NCBI GenBank assembly: GCA_963521545.1
Contig: CAUQVP010000035.1
Coordinates: 1-16,078 of the forward strand
DNA: 16,078 nucleotides
Direction: 5' to 3'
DNA from: JABCPE02 sp963521545
Lineage (GTDB): Bacteria; Bacteroidota; Bacteroidia; Flavobacteriales; Weeksellaceae
In this document: one piece after another, positions 1 to 7,799 of the stretch
How the letters are laid out: each line of letters starts with the position of its first letter
How positions within the stretch are numbered: the stretch's first letter is position 1
Translations under genes and position numbers: made by a program
Notes under the pieces: model-generated
The model's input: only the letters and a program-made list of their open reading frames with translations
Databases searched by the model: none
What the model was told of the DNA's origin: nothing

Positions 1-8
1 ATTTTTCA

Positions 9-914
9 TTAAAAGCACCATTCCAGCACTTTATACCAAATTCCCAAAGTGAAAAACCCGACAATAATGCTGATTCCGATAATCATATTGGTAAGTTTGG
101 TATTGAGTTTAAACTGCTCAGCGATGACACTGGACATTACCAAAGTAGGCATCGCAGATTCAAAAACTGTGATTTTTACTAAACTTTCTTTCAGTCCCAA
201 AACAAGTCCCAAAACCAAAATCAAAGCAGGGCTAATCAATAATTTATAAAACATCGACATGGAAATTTGACTCATCAGTTTTTTCCAGCCGTTAAATTTC
301 AACTGCAATCCTATCGAGAACAAAGCCAAAGGCGCCACCGTTCCAGACAGCTTATTAAAAAGCGGTTCGACAGGAGAAAGGTCTATAAAAGAGGATAAAA
401 CTAATGCTGTAATACATCCGATAAATGGCGGAAATGTAAAAAGTCTTTTGAGCAGGAATTTAGCGCTTATGGTGTTATTGTTTCCACCTTGCAGAGCAGT
501 GATGATGCCCAGTGTAGAAAGGGTAAGAAACATGGCTTGGTCGCAGATAATCGCGATGCTCAAATATTCCTCTCCATAAAAAGCAGAAACCAGCGGAAAA
601 CCAATAAACGAAGTGTTACTGTATCCACTTGCCAGCTGCAAGGTGCTTGTAGAACGGTTGGAATAGTTTTTTAGTTTTGAATAATATTGTATAAATAAAT
701 ACGCTCCCAATGCCAAAACTACCATACTAGCCGCAGGATAGAGTATTTCCAGCGACCACTCTATTTTCGGAATATATTTAAAGGAAATAGAGGGCAGCGC
801 GATGTAAAGTATCCAAGTATTGATTCCTTTGTGAGCATCTGGGTGAATGGATTTAGTTGCCTTAAAGACCATTCCCGCCACAATGCACAATATGATTAAA
901 ATAAAATTATCCAT
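9..914 (-). CDS. AEC-family (auxin efflux carrier-like) permease
   Basis: A 301-residue integral membrane protein made almost entirely of hydrophobic segments, about ten helices in two halves with a polar middle. This is the size and layout of the AEC (auxin efflux carrier/malate permease) family of secondary transporters in the inner membrane. The first helix is followed by a segment ending in ALPSISFKYIP (about residues 38-48), and the Pro-rich helix pair ASGYSNTSFIGFPLVSAFYG (about 91-110) resembles the conserved N-x-x-F-I-G-x-P stretch of the family. The substrate cannot be read from sequence; characterised bacterial relatives move organic acids or amino-acid-like compounds. It starts 23 bp after the rlmN stop on the same strand, so the two are probably co-transcribed, although no functional link is evident. 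Family call fairly secure, substrate unknown. Confidence 0.85.
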   Translation of the reverse strand: MDNFILIILCIVAGMVFKATKSIHPDAHKGINTWILYIALPSISFKYIPKIEWSLEILYPAASMVVLALGAYLFIQYYSKLKNYSNRSTSTLQLASGYSNTSFIGFPLVSAFYGEEYLSIAIICDQAMFLTLSTLGIITALQGGNNNTISAKFLLKRLFTFPPFIGCITALVLSSFIDLSPVEPLFNKLSGTVAPLALFSIGLQLKFNGWKKLMSQISMSMFYKLLISPALILVLGLVLGLKESLVKITVFESAMPTLVMSSVIAEQFKLNTKLTNMIIGISIIVGFFTLGIWYKVLEWCF

Positions 915-937
915 TTTAATTATTTATAGGACTTTTT

Positions 938-1975
938 CTACGCTTCGGCTATTTTATTAGCAAGCTGTCCACAGGCGGCATCGATGTCTCCTCCTCTGCT
1001 TCGGCGGATCATCGTAGTGATTCCGTTCTTCTCTAACTGACGAACATAGTTTTCTGTGGCCTCAGGGTTGCTGCGGTCATATTTTCCGTTGCCAATGGAA
1101 TTATATTCTATCAAATTCACCTTTGTAGGCACTTTTTTACAGAATTTTATCAGGGCTTTTATATCTTCATCTTTATCGTTTATGCCTTTCCAAATGCAGT
1201 ATTCCAAAGTAATGATAGAGCCAGTTTTAGAATACCAGTATTGCAGGGCTTCTATGATGTCCGTCAGCGGGAAATTTTCAGAAAAAGGCATGATTTCATT
1301 TCGTTTTTCTTCAATCGCAGAATGCAGCGAAAGCGCCAGTTTCACCTTTAAATCTTCATCCGCCAACATTTTTATCATCTTCGGAATTCCAGAAGTAGAC
1401 ACGGTAATTCTCCTTGGAGACATGCCCAAACCATCGGGTTGAGTGATTTTTCTGATGGCTTCCACTACATTTTTGTAGTTCATCATAGGCTCGCCCATTC
1501 CCATGAATACGATATTAGAGAGAGGCCTATCAAAATAAAGTCTGCTCTGCTTGTCTATCAAAGCCACTTGATCCACTATCTCTGCCACCTCTAAGTTTCT
1601 CATTCTTTTGAGTTTGGCAGTAGCGCAAAACTCACAGTTTAGAGAGCATCCTACCTGCGAGGAAACACAGGCGGTTGTCCGTGTTTCTGTAGGGATTAAA
1701 ACACTTTCTACCAAAAGCCCATCATGGAGTTTTACACCGTTTTTTATGGTTCCGTCTGAACTTCTTTGGAGTTTGTCTACCGAGATAGGATTTATCGTAT
1801 ATTCCTCAGAAATCCTTTGGCGAAGTTCTTTGGAGAGGTTAGTCATTTCCTCAATAGAATGAAGATTTTTAGACCAAAGCCAGTCATAGACCTGTTTGGC
1901 ACGAAATGGTTTTTCTCCCAAAGAAACAAAATATTCTTTGAGCTGGTCTAAACTGAGCGTTCTGATATCTTTCAT
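938..1975 (-). CDS. rlmN: 23S rRNA (adenine-2503-C2)-methyltransferase RlmN
   Basis: A radical-SAM enzyme that methylates C2 of A2503 in 23S rRNA at the peptidyl-transferase centre; in some bacteria it also modifies A37 of certain tRNAs. The 345-residue length is typical. The iron-sulfur cluster motif CxxxCxxC is at Cys110, Cys114 and Cys117 (GCSLNCEFCATAK). The two mechanistic cysteines expected of RlmN are also present: Cys103 in TACVSSQVGC and the methyl-carrying Cys335 in DIDAACGQL. MGMGEPMMNY (158-167) is the SAM-binding GEP motif, and RRSRGGDIDAACGQL is the family C-terminal signature. All catalytic residues are intact, so it should be active. It begins just past the nitroreductase terminator and is followed by the AEC permease gene 23 bp downstream. 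It is RlmN rather than Cfr, judging by the signature, length and housekeeping context. Confidence 0.97.
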   Translation of the reverse strand: MKDIRTLSLDQLKEYFVSLGEKPFRAKQVYDWLWSKNLHSIEEMTNLSKELRQRISEEYTINPISVDKLQRSSDGTIKNGVKLHDGLLVESVLIPTETRTTACVSSQVGCSLNCEFCATAKLKRMRNLEVAEIVDQVALIDKQSRLYFDRPLSNIVFMGMGEPMMNYKNVVEAIRKITQPDGLGMSPRRITVSTSGIPKMIKMLADEDLKVKLALSLHSAIEEKRNEIMPFSENFPLTDIIEALQYWYSKTGSIITLEYCIWKGINDKDEDIKALIKFCKKVPTKVNLIEYNSIGNGKYDRSNPEATENYVRQLEKNGITTMIRRSRGGDIDAACGQLANKIAEA

Positions 1976-1997
1976 TCTATTTGATTGTTTTTAAGAT

Positions 1998-2023
1998 AAA
2001 AAAGCCTTTTGATTAGGCTTTTT
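1998..2023 (-). terminator. Rho-independent terminator after the nitroreductase gene
   Basis: AAAAAGCC at 1999-2006 pairs with GGCTTTTT at 2016-2023 across a 9-nt loop. Read on the minus strand, the hairpin lies 8 bases past the nitroreductase stop and ends in a run of six T. The stem is short and only its three inner pairs are GC, so it may leak into rlmN, whose start codon is just 23 bases further on. Confidence 0.7.
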
Positions 2024-2030
2024 GAAATGA

Positions 2031-2663
2031 TTATTTATGTTTTATGACTAATTCTTCTTTGGAGATTCTCACCTTTTTCATCGGTGCCAGCCAGTCGTTT
2101 TCGCGGTCAGCATAGCCTACATACATCAGCACCACGCTTTTCAGCCCGAGTTTCTCCAAGCCGAGGACTTTATCAAAATTCTCATGGTCAAATCCCTCCA
2201 CAGGCGTGGAATCTATTTTGAGTTCCGCCGCTTGTGCAAGTGCCATTCCTAGGGCTATGTATGCTTGTCTCGCTGCATGTTCAAAATTTCGGACAGGTTC
2301 ACGCTCTGCAAAGCGTTCCTTTAGCATATCCGTGTATCTCGCATATCGCCCACGAGGAAGCCCTCGTTCATCGGTGATAAGGTTATACATCTCATCTATT
2401 CTCTCAGGTGTATAATTGTCCCACGCAGCAAAGGCGATGATGTGCGAACATGCCATAATTCCTTTTGGGTTTAAAGCACCTTCTACCAGTTTTTGTTTAG
2501 TTTCTTGGTCATCTATTACGATGATTCTGAAAGGCTGCAGCCCAGAAGAAGTAGGTGCAAGGCGGATGGCTTCTATAATTTTGTCTATGTCCTCTTGTGG
2601 GACTTTCTTTCCCTCTTGATAGGTTTTTGTGGCATAGCGCCATTTTAAATCATCTAAAAGCAT
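2031..2663 (-). CDS. NAD(P)H-dependent nitroreductase, NfsB-like
   Basis: A 210-residue flavoprotein of the nitroreductase superfamily, which uses FMN and NAD(P)H to reduce nitro compounds, quinones or other electron-poor substrates in the cytoplasm; the natural substrate of such enzymes is usually unknown. Seen in the sequence: the N-terminal Arg9/Lys13 pair in WRYATK and the segment APTSSGLQPFRIIVI (36-50), both typical FMN-contacting regions. The C-terminal block includes TPVEGFDHENFDKVLGL, GLKSVVLMYVGYADRENDW and KKVR, which match the conserved ending of NfsB-type enzymes. It is complete and of usual length. It starts 33 bp after the queA stop, so it probably shares queA's promoter, and a hairpin terminator follows. 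An assignment as a dihydropteridine reductase or nitroreductase specifically cannot be made. Confidence 0.9.
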   Translation of the reverse strand: MLLDDLKWRYATKTYQEGKKVPQEDIDKIIEAIRLAPTSSGLQPFRIIVIDDQETKQKLVEGALNPKGIMACSHIIAFAAWDNYTPERIDEMYNLITDERGLPRGRYARYTDMLKERFAEREPVRNFEHAARQAYIALGMALAQAAELKIDSTPVEGFDHENFDKVLGLEKLGLKSVVLMYVGYADRENDWLAPMKKVRISKEELVIKHK

Positions 2664-2696
2664 TGTTTAGTTTTTTTAGGGTTAATTTCTTTAAAA

Positions 2697-3746
2697 TTAA
2701 ATGATAAGCATCGCATCACCATAAGAATAAAACTTGTACTCATTCTTAATGGCTTCTTCGTAAGCGTGCATCACGAAATCCTTTCCTGCAAAAGCAGCAA
2801 TCATCATCAGTAAAGTAGATTTCGGTGTATGGAAATTGGTAATCATAGCATTAGCCACGCCAAATTCATACGGCGGATAGATGAATTTATTAGTCCATCC
2901 ATGGTATGCAGACACTCTTTTGTTAGAAGAAACAGAGGTTTCCAGTGCTCTCATGGTAGTAGTTCCCACGCAGCAAATTCTTCTGTTTTCCTCCACAGCT
3001 TTATTGATGATTTCAGCATTTTTTTCATCTATAATGGCTTCTTCGCACTCCATTTTGTGTTTAGAAATATCCTCCACCTCTATCGGGTTAAATGTTCCTA
3101 AACCTACATGAAGCGTAACTTCTGCAAAGTTAATCCCTTTGATTTCCAGCCTCTTCATAAGGTGTTTAGAAAAGTGAAGTCCAGCTGTAGGAGCTGCCAC
3201 CGCACCTTCTACTTTGGCGTAGATAGTCTGGTATCTTTCGGCATCTTCTGGCTCTACTGCTCTTTTGATGTATTTAGGAAGTGGAGTTTCTCCCAGTTCT
3301 TTTAGTTTTTGACGAAATTCTTCGTAACTACCATCAAATAAGAATCTTAGCGTTCTTCCACGGGAAGTCGTATTGTCAATTACTTCTGCCACCAAAGATT
3401 CATCTTCGGTAAAGAAAAGTTTATTCCCTATTCTTATTTTTCTTGCAGGATCTACCAAAACATCCCAAACACGGGTTTCGCGGTCAAGTTCTCTAAGTAG
3501 AAAAACTTCTATTCTTGCTCCTGTTTTTTCTTTGTTTCCGTATAGTCTTGCAGGGAAAACCTTAGTATTATTAAAGATAAATAAATCTCCATCATCGAAA
3601 TAATCAATCACATCTTTGAACAGTTTATGCTCTATGGTTTCAGTTTTTCTATTGAGAACCATTAGTTTTGCTTCGTCTCTGTGTTCTGATGGATGTTCAG
3701 CCAAAAGGTGTTCTGGCAAATGGAAATTAAAATTAGATGTTTTCAT
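2697..3746 (-). CDS. queA: tRNA S-adenosylmethionine ribosyltransferase-isomerase QueA
   Basis: Transfers and isomerises the ribosyl group of S-adenosylmethionine onto 7-aminomethyl-7-deazaguanine at position 34 of tRNA, making epoxyqueuosine, the penultimate step of queuosine synthesis. The 349-residue protein carries the family blocks in order: FNNTKVFPARL (58-68), ARIEVFLLREL (77-87), TPLPKYIKR (154-162), AVAAPTAGLHFS (182-193), LHVGLGTF in the middle of the C-terminal half, and NFHTPKSTLLMM near the end. No key block is missing. It is the first gene of its unit, has a strong flavobacterial promoter about 50 bases upstream, and is followed after 33 bp by a nitroreductase gene. No other queuosine gene is in the window. 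Confidence 0.97.
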   Translation of the reverse strand: MKTSNFNFHLPEHLLAEHPSEHRDEAKLMVLNRKTETIEHKLFKDVIDYFDDGDLFIFNNTKVFPARLYGNKEKTGARIEVFLLRELDRETRVWDVLVDPARKIRIGNKLFFTEDESLVAEVIDNTTSRGRTLRFLFDGSYEEFRQKLKELGETPLPKYIKRAVEPEDAERYQTIYAKVEGAVAAPTAGLHFSKHLMKRLEIKGINFAEVTLHVGLGTFNPIEVEDISKHKMECEEAIIDEKNAEIINKAVEENRRICCVGTTTMRALETSVSSNKRVSAYHGWTNKFIYPPYEFGVANAMITNFHTPKSTLLMMIAAFAGKDFVMHAYEEAIKNEYKFYSYGDAMLII

Positions 3747-3795
3747 TTGAATAAAATTTACGGATTTTATATTTTTTTAAATTAAAATAAGTCGG

Positions 3796-3826
3796 CAAAT
3801 ATACAATCTTAAAATGCCTTTGTCAA
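3796..3826 (-). promoter_or_regulatory. Flavobacterial-type promoter for queA
   Basis: On the minus strand TTGACA (3826 down to 3821) is followed by TATATTTG (3803 down to 3796), a full match to the Bacteroidetes -7 element TAnnTTTG. There are 20 bases between TTG and the -7 element. This predicts an mRNA leader of roughly 45 bases ahead of the queA ATG. Assigned from the known consensus for the Bacteroidetes primary sigma factor; not experimentally supported here. Confidence 0.75.
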
Positions 3827-3886
3827 GTTTTATTTTTATCAACGCTCCAAACCGCCTTTAAATACGCACTAAAATCAATTTGTTTT

Positions 3887-4378
3887 TTAAGAAAGATATT
3901 CCAAAATCTTTTTCCAGTCTTCTAATTTTTTATCAAGAGAAATAGTATGCAATGGACTTGTCGACGGCAAAAGTATAATAGGCAAATGAAAATCTGAGCC
4001 TAATAATTTGATGAGATTTTTATAAGATTTTTGACCATTGCAGAAAACCGCCTTTATATTAGAGTATTTTTCCAGCAAATCAGGGATTTGATTGGCTGTT
4101 TCGTTCTTGATTTTCACATCTTGGCTCCCTTCCCTTTCGCAGCTCTCGATGGTGTCCCAAAGTGCGATATGATATTTTTCTAAAAGCTCTAATCTATCTT
4201 GATAATCAGCAGAAAACTCCTCCCCAAACATACAAAATAATAATTTCCAAAAATGATTCTGAGGATGCGCATAGTATTCTTGTTTCTCCAAAGATTTAAC
4301 CCCAGGGATAGAACCTAGAATCAGGATTTTAGATTTTTTTGATATTATTGGAGGGAAAGACTGAATTCTAAACTGCAT
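3887..4378 (-). CDS. Hypoxanthine/uracil-DNA glycosylase-family protein
   Basis: A 163-residue protein of the uracil-DNA glycosylase superfamily, most like the family 6 hypoxanthine-DNA glycosylases that remove deaminated adenine from DNA. Motif 1 is ILGSIPGVKSLEKQEYYAHP followed by QNHFW (about 20-44), with Asn41 in the place of the proposed catalytic Asn. Motif 2 is LPSTSPLH (137-144). KAVFCNGQKSYKNL (109-122) is the central strand and helix typical of the fold. I chose the internal ATG at 4378 because its product MQFRIQSFPPII starts like the family; an upstream in-frame ATG at 4399 would add seven residues. It is divergent from thrS and 140 bp downstream of the queA start, so it is probably a single-gene unit. 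Function is inferred from motifs; uracil activity is also possible. Confidence 0.8.
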   Translation of the reverse strand: MQFRIQSFPPIISKKSKILILGSIPGVKSLEKQEYYAHPQNHFWKLLFCMFGEEFSADYQDRLELLEKYHIALWDTIESCEREGSQDVKIKNETANQIPDLLEKYSNIKAVFCNGQKSYKNLIKLLGSDFHLPIILLPSTSPLHTISLDKKLEDWKKILEYLS

Positions 4379-4448
4379 TTTTATATAAATTATAAACAAA
4401 ATTAAGTTTTTTCGGCTGAAAAATATTTATAATTTCACTTCTATTTTG

Positions 4449-4456
4449 TAGATTTG
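4449..4456 (+). promoter_or_regulatory. Candidate -7 promoter element for thrS operon
   Basis: TAGATTTG matches TAnnTTTG exactly and lies 20 bases before the thrS ATG. I see no convincing TTTG element at the expected distance upstream, so only the -7 half is supported. The leader would be very short, which leaves no room for a T-box or other leader RNA. Confidence 0.45.
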
Positions 4457-4476
4457 CCATTCAATTTTTTAATACT

Positions 4477-6411
4477 ATGATAAAAATAACTTTTCCAGAC
4501 GGCAATCAGCGTGATTTTAACAGAGGAGTAACTCCTTTGGAAATTGCCAAATCAATTAGCGAAGGTCTTGCGAGAAATACCATCTCTGCATTAGTAGATG
4601 AAAAACAAGTAGAAGTTTCTACCCCTATCACGGAGGATGCCACGGTTCAGTTATTAACATGGAATGACGATATGGGTAAAAAGGCCTTTTGGCACTCTTC
4701 TGCCCATGTTTTAGCGCAGACTATTTTGGATTTTTATCCTAATGCGAAGCTTACCATTGGTCCTGCCATAGAAAACGGATTTTACTATGATGTGGATTTT
4801 GATGGAGAAATTCTTTCTGAAAAGGATTTTGAAAAAATTGAGAAAAAAATGCTGGAAAATGCAAAAAAAGATTCAGCTTTTAGAATTTATCCAGTATCCA
4901 AAGCAGATGCACTGAAAGAATATGCTGATAATCCATTCAAAAAGGAATTAGTAGAAAACCTTACTGATGGAGAAATCACTTTCGTGACTCATGATAATTT
5001 CACAGACCTATGCCGTGGAGGGCATATTCCTAGCACAGGACTTATCAAAGCTGTAAAAATCCTAAATGCAGCAGGAGCATACTGGCGAGGAGACGAAAAA
5101 AATAAGCAGCTTACCAGAGTTTATGGTATTTCTTTCCCAAAACAAAAAGAACTTACCGAATATTTGGAAAGATTAGAAGAAGCAAAACGCCGTGACCACA
5201 GAAAACTAGGTAAAGAATTAGGAATTTTTGCCTTCTCTGAAAAAGTAGGTGCAGGGCTTCCTCTTTGGCTTCCAAAAGGTGCTGCATTAAGAAAAAAATT
5301 AGAAAATTTCCTTTCTGAAGCACAGAAAAAAGCAGGATATGAATTCGTAATTTCGCCGCACATCGGTCACAAAGACTTGTATGTAACTTCTGGACATTAC
5401 GAAAAATACGGAGCAGATTCATTCCAGCCAATAAAAACTCCACACGAAGGAGAAGAATTTTTATTAAAACCGATGAACTGCCCTCACCACTGCGAAATAT
5501 ACAAAACAAGCCAATGGTCTTATAAAGATTTACCGAAGAGATTTGCAGAATTCGGAACAGTATATAGATATGAGCAAAGTGGTGAATTACACGGACTTAC
5601 CAGAGTAAGAGGCTTTACTCAGGATGATGCTCACCTATTCTGTACTCCAGACCAGTTATTATCTGAGTTTAAAGGAGTTATAGACTTGGTGTTGTATGTA
5701 TTCAGCAGCCTTGGATTTGCTGATTTTACGGCTCAAATTTCATTAAGAGACCCTGAAAATAAGCAAAAATACATCGGTTCTGATGAAAACTGGGAAAAAG
5801 CAGAAAATGCAATCATTACCGCTGCTAAAAATAAAGGATTAAATACCGTGGTAGAATACGGGGAAGCTGCATTCTACGGGCCAAAACTAGATTTCATGGT
5901 GAAAGATGCCTTGGGAAGAAGCTGGCAGCTTGGAACAATCCAAGTTGATTACAACTTGCCAGAGAGATTTGACCTTTGGTATACAGGAAGTGATAATGAG
6001 AAACACAGACCTGTAATGATTCACAGAGCACCATTTGGTTCTATGGAGCGTTTTATAGCTATTTTACTAGAAAACACAGCGGGAGATTTCCCACTTTGGC
6101 TGGCTCCAGAGCAGTTTACAATCCTTCCAATTAGTGAAAAATATGTAAATTATGCAGAAAAAGTTTCACAATTGCTGGAAATTAACGATATTTGCGGTCT
6201 GATTGACAAAAGAAATGAAAAAACGGGTAAAAAAATCCGTGATGCAGAATTAAACAAACTGCCATTTATGCTGGTTGTAGGAGAAAATGAAGAGGCTGAG
6301 GGAACTGTTTCTGTGAGAAAGAGAGGCGAAGGAGATTTAGGAACGATGAGCATAGAAGATTTCATCGCTTACTTTAAAAAAGAAGCGGCTTTGTCTTCAG
6401 ATATTAAATAA
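4477..6411 (+). CDS. thrS: Threonyl-tRNA synthetase
   Basis: Charges tRNA-Thr with threonine. The 644 residues cover the complete bacterial domain set: TGS domain (about 1-60), editing domain with HSSAH (His73, His77) and DLCRGGH (Cys178, His182), class II catalytic core (about 245-540) and the anticodon-binding domain (about 545-640). The zinc ligands that select threonine are visible as Cys334 in MNCPHHC, His385 in QDDAH and His515 in MIHRAPFG. Motif 2 is FGTVYRYEQSGELHGLTRVRG and motif 3 is HRAPFGSMERF. All editing and catalytic residues are intact. It heads the thrS-infC-rpmI-rplT order also known from E. coli, with 26-59 bp to infC depending on the infC start chosen. Confidence 0.99.
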   Translation: MIKITFPDGNQRDFNRGVTPLEIAKSISEGLARNTISALVDEKQVEVSTPITEDATVQLLTWNDDMGKKAFWHSSAHVLAQTILDFYPNAKLTIGPAIENGFYYDVDFDGEILSEKDFEKIEKKMLENAKKDSAFRIYPVSKADALKEYADNPFKKELVENLTDGEITFVTHDNFTDLCRGGHIPSTGLIKAVKILNAAGAYWRGDEKNKQLTRVYGISFPKQKELTEYLERLEEAKRRDHRKLGKELGIFAFSEKVGAGLPLWLPKGAALRKKLENFLSEAQKKAGYEFVISPHIGHKDLYVTSGHYEKYGADSFQPIKTPHEGEEFLLKPMNCPHHCEIYKTSQWSYKDLPKRFAEFGTVYRYEQSGELHGLTRVRGFTQDDAHLFCTPDQLLSEFKGVIDLVLYVFSSLGFADFTAQISLRDPENKQKYIGSDENWEKAENAIITAAKNKGLNTVVEYGEAAFYGPKLDFMVKDALGRSWQLGTIQVDYNLPERFDLWYTGSDNEKHRPVMIHRAPFGSMERFIAILLENTAGDFPLWLAPEQFTILPISEKYVNYAEKVSQLLEINDICGLIDKRNEKTGKKIRDAELNKLPFMLVVGENEEAEGTVSVRKRGEGDLGTMSIEDFIAYFKKEAALSSDIK

Positions 6412-6470
6412 GATATTAACCATTAAAATTTAAAGCGATAGCACTAAAGAAAATTAACAACAGAGGTCCG

Positions 6471-6998
6471 ATGCGAAAGCCTGCACAGGAAGATGCGCAT
6501 CAGATTAACGACAAAATCAGAGCCAAGGAGGTTCGTTTGGTCGGTGATAATGTAGAACCTGGTGTCTACCCTACTTCTGAAGCTTTGAAAATGGCTGAGG
6601 AACAGGAATTGGATTTGGTAGTAATTTCGGATAAAGCAGAGCCTTTTATCTGCCGTATCTTGGATTACAAAAAGTTCCTTTATGAACAAAAGAAAAAACA
6701 AAAGGAGCTGAAAGCCAAACAGGTAAAAGTGGTGATAAAGGAAATCCGTTTCGGTCCTCAGACAGATGAACACGATTTCCAATTCAAGAAAAAACACGCT
6801 GAAAAATTCTTGGAAGAAGGTTCTAAACTAAAAACTTATGTATTCTTCAAAGGAAGATCAATAGTTTTTAAGGATCAAGGAGAAATACTACTTCTAAAAC
6901 TTGCCCAAGAGCTGGAGCATGTAGGAAAAGTAGACCAAATGCCTAAATTAGAAGGAAAAAGAATGATAATGCTAATGAGCCCGAAAAAGGCTAAATAG
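6471..6998 (+). CDS. infC: Translation initiation factor IF-3
   Basis: Binds the 30S subunit, blocks early 50S joining and checks start-codon and initiator-tRNA pairing. From the ATG used here the protein has 175 residues: N-domain with INDKIRAKEVRLVGDN (12-27), the lysine-rich linker YEQKKKQKELKAKQ (71-84), and C-domain with KEIRFGPQTDEHDFQFKKKHAEKFL (90-114) and KRMIML near the end. The reading frame stays open upstream to a TAA at 6417, and codons 6438-6470 read IALKKINNRGP, a basic stretch that fits an IF-3 N-terminus. No ATG, GTG or TTG occurs there, but ATA (6438) and ATT (6453) do. E. coli infC itself starts at AUU, so the true start may be upstream. The ATG at 6471 is the conservative choice. 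Confidence 0.93.
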   Translation: MRKPAQEDAHQINDKIRAKEVRLVGDNVEPGVYPTSEALKMAEEQELDLVVISDKAEPFICRILDYKKFLYEQKKKQKELKAKQVKVVIKEIRFGPQTDEHDFQFKKKHAEKFLEEGSKLKTYVFFKGRSIVFKDQGEILLLKLAQELEHVGKVDQMPKLEGKRMIMLMSPKKAK

Positions 6999-7055
6999 TT
7001 TTATCTTTCAGTAAAATAAGATATTGATAACAAATAACATAAAAGAAGTAAAAAA

Positions 7056-7253
7056 ATGCCAAAATTAAAAACGAAATCAGGTGCTAAGAAGCGTTTTGCT
7101 CTTACTGGAACAGGTAAAATCAAAAGAAAAAATGCTTTCAAAAGCCACATCTTGACTAAAAAAGAAACTAAGAGAAAGAGAAATCTTACTCAGACTTCTT
7201 ATGTTGCTAGTGTGGACGAGAAAAGCGTTTTAAAGCAATTAGCAATTAAGTAG
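7056..7253 (+). CDS. rpmI: 50S ribosomal protein L35
   Basis: A 65-residue, strongly basic protein of the large ribosomal subunit. It begins MPKLKTKSGAKKRFALTGTG and continues with KRKNAFKSHILTKK, which are the conserved L35 blocks; length is normal. It lies 57 bp downstream of infC and 119 bp upstream of rplT in the standard infC-rpmI-rplT order, so it is almost certainly part of the same transcript. Confidence 0.98.
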   Translation: MPKLKTKSGAKKRFALTGTGKIKRKNAFKSHILTKKETKRKRNLTQTSYVASVDEKSVLKQLAIK

Positions 7254-7372
7254 TTTTTATAAATCATTTCGGTTTATAAGAATTTTATTCAAAAAAGTTT
7301 AACCCTGAAACGGTGCCACTAAGAGAATTCTATGTAATTCCGCCCTTTTCAAAAAAACAAATTAATTAAATT
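7254..7372 (+). other. Long rpmI-rplT spacer, possible L20 autoregulatory region
   Basis: This 119-base gap is the longest inside the operon and holds no ORF and no exact TAnnTTTG promoter element. It contains small inverted repeats: TATAAA...TTTATA at 7259-7279 and GAATT...AATTC near 7326-7341. In other bacteria L20 represses its own operon by binding leader or spacer RNA that imitates its 23S rRNA site. A similar role here is inference only; the pairing I can find by eye is weak. Confidence 0.25.
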
Positions 7373-7717
7373 ATGCCAAGATCAGTAAATACTGTAGCGT
7401 CTAGAGCGCGCAGAAAAAAAATCTTAAAACAAGCTAAAGGTTTCTTCGGAAGAAGAAAAAATGTTTGGACTGTTGCGAAAAACGCAGTAGAAAAAGCAAT
7501 GCAATATGCCTACAGAGGCAGAAAAGAGAAAAAGAGAAATTTCAGAAGTCTTTGGATCACGCGTATCAATGCGGGAACTAGACAATACGGAATGTCTTAC
7601 TCTCAGTTCATGGGAGCTCTTAAGAGAAACAACATCGAGCTAAATAGAAAAGTATTGGCTGATTTAGCAATGAATCATCCAGAAGCATTCAAAGCTGTTG
7701 TAGATCAAGTAAAATAA
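7373..7717 (+). CDS. rplT: 50S ribosomal protein L20
   Basis: A 114-residue early-assembly protein of the large subunit that binds 23S rRNA directly and in several bacteria represses its own operon. The N-terminal basic extension MPRSVNTVASRARRKKILK and the core blocks AKGFFGRRKNVWTVAK, YAYRGRKEKKR, LWITRINAGTRQYGMSYSQF and LNRKVLADLAMNHPEAF are all present. Length is normal. It is the last gene of the translation cluster, and a terminator follows 33 bp later. Confidence 0.98.
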   Translation: MPRSVNTVASRARRKKILKQAKGFFGRRKNVWTVAKNAVEKAMQYAYRGRKEKKRNFRSLWITRINAGTRQYGMSYSQFMGALKRNNIELNRKVLADLAMNHPEAFKAVVDQVK

Positions 7718-7750
7718 ATGTTGAATCGCGTTTTTTGTTATCAATAAAAG

Positions 7751-7780
7751 AAATCCAGGTTATTATTAATCTGGATTTTT
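7751..7780 (+). terminator. Terminator of the thrS-infC-rpmI-rplT operon
   Basis: AAATCCAG (7751-7758) pairs with CTGGATTT (7771-7778), with up to three more weak pairs (G-U, T-A, T-A) closing the loop, followed by a run of T. It sits 33 bp past the rplT stop and only 20 bp before the next gene, so that gene may depend partly on read-through. Confidence 0.8.
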
Positions 7781-7799
7781 TATAAAATATTAAAACAAA

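Noticed and set aside
6444..6797. 117-residue minus-strand hydrophobic ORF opposite infC
   Set aside because: Its Phe/Leu richness simply mirrors the Lys/Glu-rich infC codons; infC is clearly the coding strand.
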